DNA of 6,986 bases, from assembly GCA_011048485.1 (NCBI GenBank), contig DSDX01000394.1:1-6986 (forward strand), in the 5' to 3' direction. Under the pieces are notes generated by a model. It saw nothing but the letters and a program-made list of their open reading frames with translations. It was not told where the DNA came from and searched no databases. This DNA is from Candidatus Aminicenantota bacterium (GTDB lineage Bacteria; Acidobacteriota; Aminicenantia; Aminicenantales; Saccharicenantaceae). This document shows, in pieces, positions 5,803 to 6,986 of the stretch (position 1 is the stretch's first letter; each line of letters starts with the position of its first letter). The position numbers and the translations under genes were made by a program.

Positions 5803-5951
5803 GTCGCCTCCGCCTGTCTCGCCTCGATCCTACTCGCGTACGGGGAAATGATAGAAAAGGAGATGAAAAAAAAGAAAAACCTTCTCTCCTCGAGCTCGAA
5901 TGTGTTCTTTTTTCAGAGATTTAATCTGAAATATACAGAACGACCACGATT
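5803..5951 (-). promoter_or_regulatory. AT-rich leader of the tRNA/ribosomal transcription unit
   Basis: The only clearly AT-rich stretch in the window, and non-coding. On the minus strand it holds a small hairpin TTCAGA-loop-TCTGAA (5919-5937 region), a 10-bp palindrome TCGAGCTCGA (5890-5899) and a pyrimidine tract of five T, C and eight T (5866-5879). A weak 5-bp stem TCTCT/AGAGA ends just before the tract. No good match to a boxA antitermination element was found. The leader is probably removed during 5' processing of the first tRNA. Confidence 0.55.
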
Positions 5952-5980
5952 ATGCTAGAGGAAATCCCGCCCCTTGTCAA
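5952..5980 (-). promoter_or_regulatory. Sigma70-type promoter for the tRNA-rpmG-secE-rpoB cluster
   Basis: The minus strand has a perfect -35 box TTGACA (5975-5980), an optimal 17-nt spacer, and TAGCAT (5952-5957) as the -10 box (4 of 6 matches to TATAAT). Transcription would start near 5944-5946. The location at the boundary between coding sequence and the AT-rich leader, directly upstream of the tRNA array, supports it. The -35 overlaps the stop codon (5977-5979) of the preceding gene. An alternative -10, CATAAT, would need a 20-nt spacer and is less likely. Confidence 0.75.
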
Positions 5981-6492
5981 GAGGTTCTTTTCACCCCGGG
6001 CCGGCCAGCCCCCCCACGCCCCAAATTCTCCCCGATGTTCCTCAGGAATTCAACCGTAAAGAGGAGATACCGTGCCTTCTGGACAGGGATCAGAACGGCG
6101 TCGAGGGCGTCCTCGACCTCCTCGTCCATCCGCCGGATGGCCCGGCGGGCGTCGCTGACGCGGGAGGCCAGGCGGAGGACCGCGTCTTCGGCCGGGGCGG
6201 CCTTGGCCAGCTCCCTGCGGAGTCCGCCGAGGTCGAGGCTCATCTGGCGCTGGAGCTCGGCCTTGTCCTTCTCGACCCGGACCAGGAGGGGGTAGATCTT
6301 GGCCGCCTGGTCCTCCGTCAGGTCGAGGGCCCTGGTCAGCCTGAGGAGATAGAGATGCTGGACCCTTTCCCGCAGCCTCGCCCGGACTTGGGGATCGGCC
6401 TGCTGGCCCCCCCGGGCCGCGGGAATGACCCCCAACAGCAGAGCGAGGAAAATCCCCGCCGCGAGCGGCCGTCGCCATTCCATGGATGTCAT
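5977..6492 (-). CDS. Exported Spy/CpxP-like (LTxxQ motif) small protein
   Basis: 171 residues. An N-terminal signal peptide (MEWRRPLAAG then a hydrophobic core to about residue 24, likely cut near ARG-G, about 28) precedes an all-helical, highly charged mature region. LDLTEDQ (57-62) matches the LTxxQ motif of the Spy/CpxP family, and LIPVQKARYLLF (134-145) resembles the second, degenerate copy (L-x-P-x-Q). These proteins act in the periplasm as chaperones or as metal or stress sensors; the role here is inferred. The start ATG at 6490-6492 has a near-perfect AAGGAGGT site (6498-6505) 5 nt upstream, better placed than the internal ATG three codons on. It overlaps the preceding gene by ATGA. 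Such proteins commonly sit beside sigma/anti-sigma pairs. No cysteine or histidine cluster for metal binding is seen. Confidence 0.75.
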   Translation of the reverse strand: MTSMEWRRPLAAGIFLALLLGVIPAARGGQQADPQVRARLRERVQHLYLLRLTRALDLTEDQAAKIYPLLVRVEKDKAELQRQMSLDLGGLRRELAKAAPAEDAVLRLASRVSDARRAIRRMDEEVEDALDAVLIPVQKARYLLFTVEFLRNIGENLGRGGAGRPGVKRTS

Positions 6493-6986
6493 AGCGGACC
6501 TCCTTGTCCTTGGTCGTTCTCCAGCTCCGCGACGACGGCCCGCAGCTCGTCGACGCTCAAGGCCTCCCAGAAGAGAGGATCGGCGGCGACGAAAGCGGCG
6601 GCATCCGCGTCCGGCCCGGGCGTCATCGCCTCGATCGAGGCCCGGATCTCACGGTCGACGAGGTCGGCCAGCTCGGGGTCCGACTCGGCGGCGTAGACGA
6701 GCGGATCGAGGAGGTCGATCCCCCCGAACCAGGCCGTTTCCGCGGCCCGAGGGCCCTGGAGGGCGTACCAGACGCCCGCTCCGGCCAAGGCCAAGGCCAT
6801 GGCCGCGGCCAAGACCCAGCGCCGGCGGACCGGGAAGGCCGGCGCCGAGGGCGCCGGTCGCGCATCCGCGGCCGAGAGCCGGGCTTCCACGCGCCGCTCG
6901 AAGGCCGCCCAGAACTCCGGGGCGGCGGGGACGCGGAGACTGGCCTCCTCTTGAAAGCGGACAAGCTGGCGCCGGTAGGCCCGGCA
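6489..6986 (-). CDS. Probable membrane anti-sigma factor, 5' end cut by window
   Basis: 165 residues are visible; the frame is open to the window edge, so the start lies outside. The first visible residues, CRAYRRQL, look like the end of the HxxxCxxC zinc-finger motif of anti-sigma factors (zf-HC2 type); the histidine and first cysteine would be beyond the edge. A linker with Pro/Ala follows, then one transmembrane helix (about residues 57-76, WVLAAAMALALAGAGVWYAL) preceded by VRRR, which predicts a cytoplasmic N-terminus. The acidic C-terminal part (DPELADLVDREIRASIEAM...LSVDELRAVVAELEND) would be extracytoplasmic. The ATGA overlap with the Spy-like gene suggests one operon, probably headed by an ECF sigma gene outside the window. 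An internal GTG at 6888-6890 could be mistaken for the start, but the upstream codons continue the family pattern. Confidence 0.65.
   Translation of the reverse strand, partial: CRAYRRQLVRFQEEASLRVPAAPEFWAAFERRVEARLSAADARPAPSAPAFPVRRRWVLAAAMALALAGAGVWYALQGPRAAETAWFGGIDLLDPLVYAAESDPELADLVDREIRASIEAMTPGPDADAAAFVAADPLFWEALSVDELRAVVAELENDQGQGGPL
6498..6505 (-). promoter_or_regulatory. Ribosome binding site of the Spy-like gene
   Basis: AAGGAGGT lies inside the 3' end of the upstream anti-sigma-like gene, 5 nt before the ATG. It fixes the start at 6492 and, with the ATGA overlap, suggests coupled translation. Confidence 0.7.

Noticed and set aside
5919..5937. TTCAGA/TCTGAA inverted repeat as an intrinsic terminator for the Spy-like operon
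   Set aside because: The stem is short and AT-rich, is followed by A rather than T on the minus strand, and lies downstream of the predicted promoter.
6777..6815. Repeated GGCCAAGGCCAAGGCC-like units
   Set aside because: They encode the Ala/Leu-rich transmembrane helix of the anti-sigma-like protein; biased codon use explains the repeat.
6050..6964. Minus-strand alternative frames over the Spy-like and anti-sigma genes, rich in Gly/Pro/Arg/Ser
   Set aside because: They are out-of-frame shadows; the chosen frames show a signal peptide, an LTxxQ motif, a transmembrane helix and good ribosome binding sites.

Overview
This is a GC-rich bacterial window. Every gene in it lies on the minus strand, so read it from high to low coordinates. 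It holds most of the L11-rpoB gene cluster with its tRNA-rich promoter-proximal part, and behind that the end of an envelope-stress-type operon. No marker names the species. The high GC, a beta subunit with an E. coli-type insertion in the lobe, a zinc-type 49-residue bL33 and GTG starts fit a GC-rich Gram-negative lineage. An Acidobacteriota or Aminicenantes-like bacterium is my best guess, held weakly.

Layout in transcription order. (1) 6986-5977: the 3' part of a probable zinc-finger anti-sigma factor, cut by the window edge, overlaps by ATGA a small exported Spy/CpxP-like (LTxxQ) protein. (2) 5980-5952: a good sigma70-type promoter whose -35 box overlaps the stop codon of the Spy-like gene. 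It is followed by an AT-rich leader of about 140 nt. (3) 5802-5149: tRNA-Thr(TGT), tRNA-Tyr(GTA), tRNA-Gly(TCC), tRNA-Thr(GGT), rpmG and tRNA-Trp(CCA). tuf, usually found between tRNA-Thr(GGT) and rpmG, is absent. (4) 5079-2240: secE, nusG, rplK, rplA, rplJ and rplL, tightly packed with overlaps or very short gaps. (5) 2160-1: the first 720 codons of rpoB, running off the window.

Together the main block encodes tRNAs, ribosomal proteins of the large subunit (bL33, the L1 arm, and the L11/L10/L12 stalk base and stalk), a Sec translocon subunit, the transcription factor NusG and the RNA polymerase beta subunit. It is probably read as one growth-regulated transcription unit.

The most unusual feature is inside rpoB. 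Between the conserved N-terminal blocks 'EFLSYSIG' and 'MECIQKGYTYSIPL' there is an extra segment of about 50-60 residues with eight cysteines arranged as CxC-x12-CxxC-x15-CxxC-x10-CxxC. It looks like two zinc ribbons in tandem. The first half matches the spacing and flanking residues of the zinc-binding domain that is normally in the other large subunit, RpoC. E. coli and Thermus beta subunits lack this segment.
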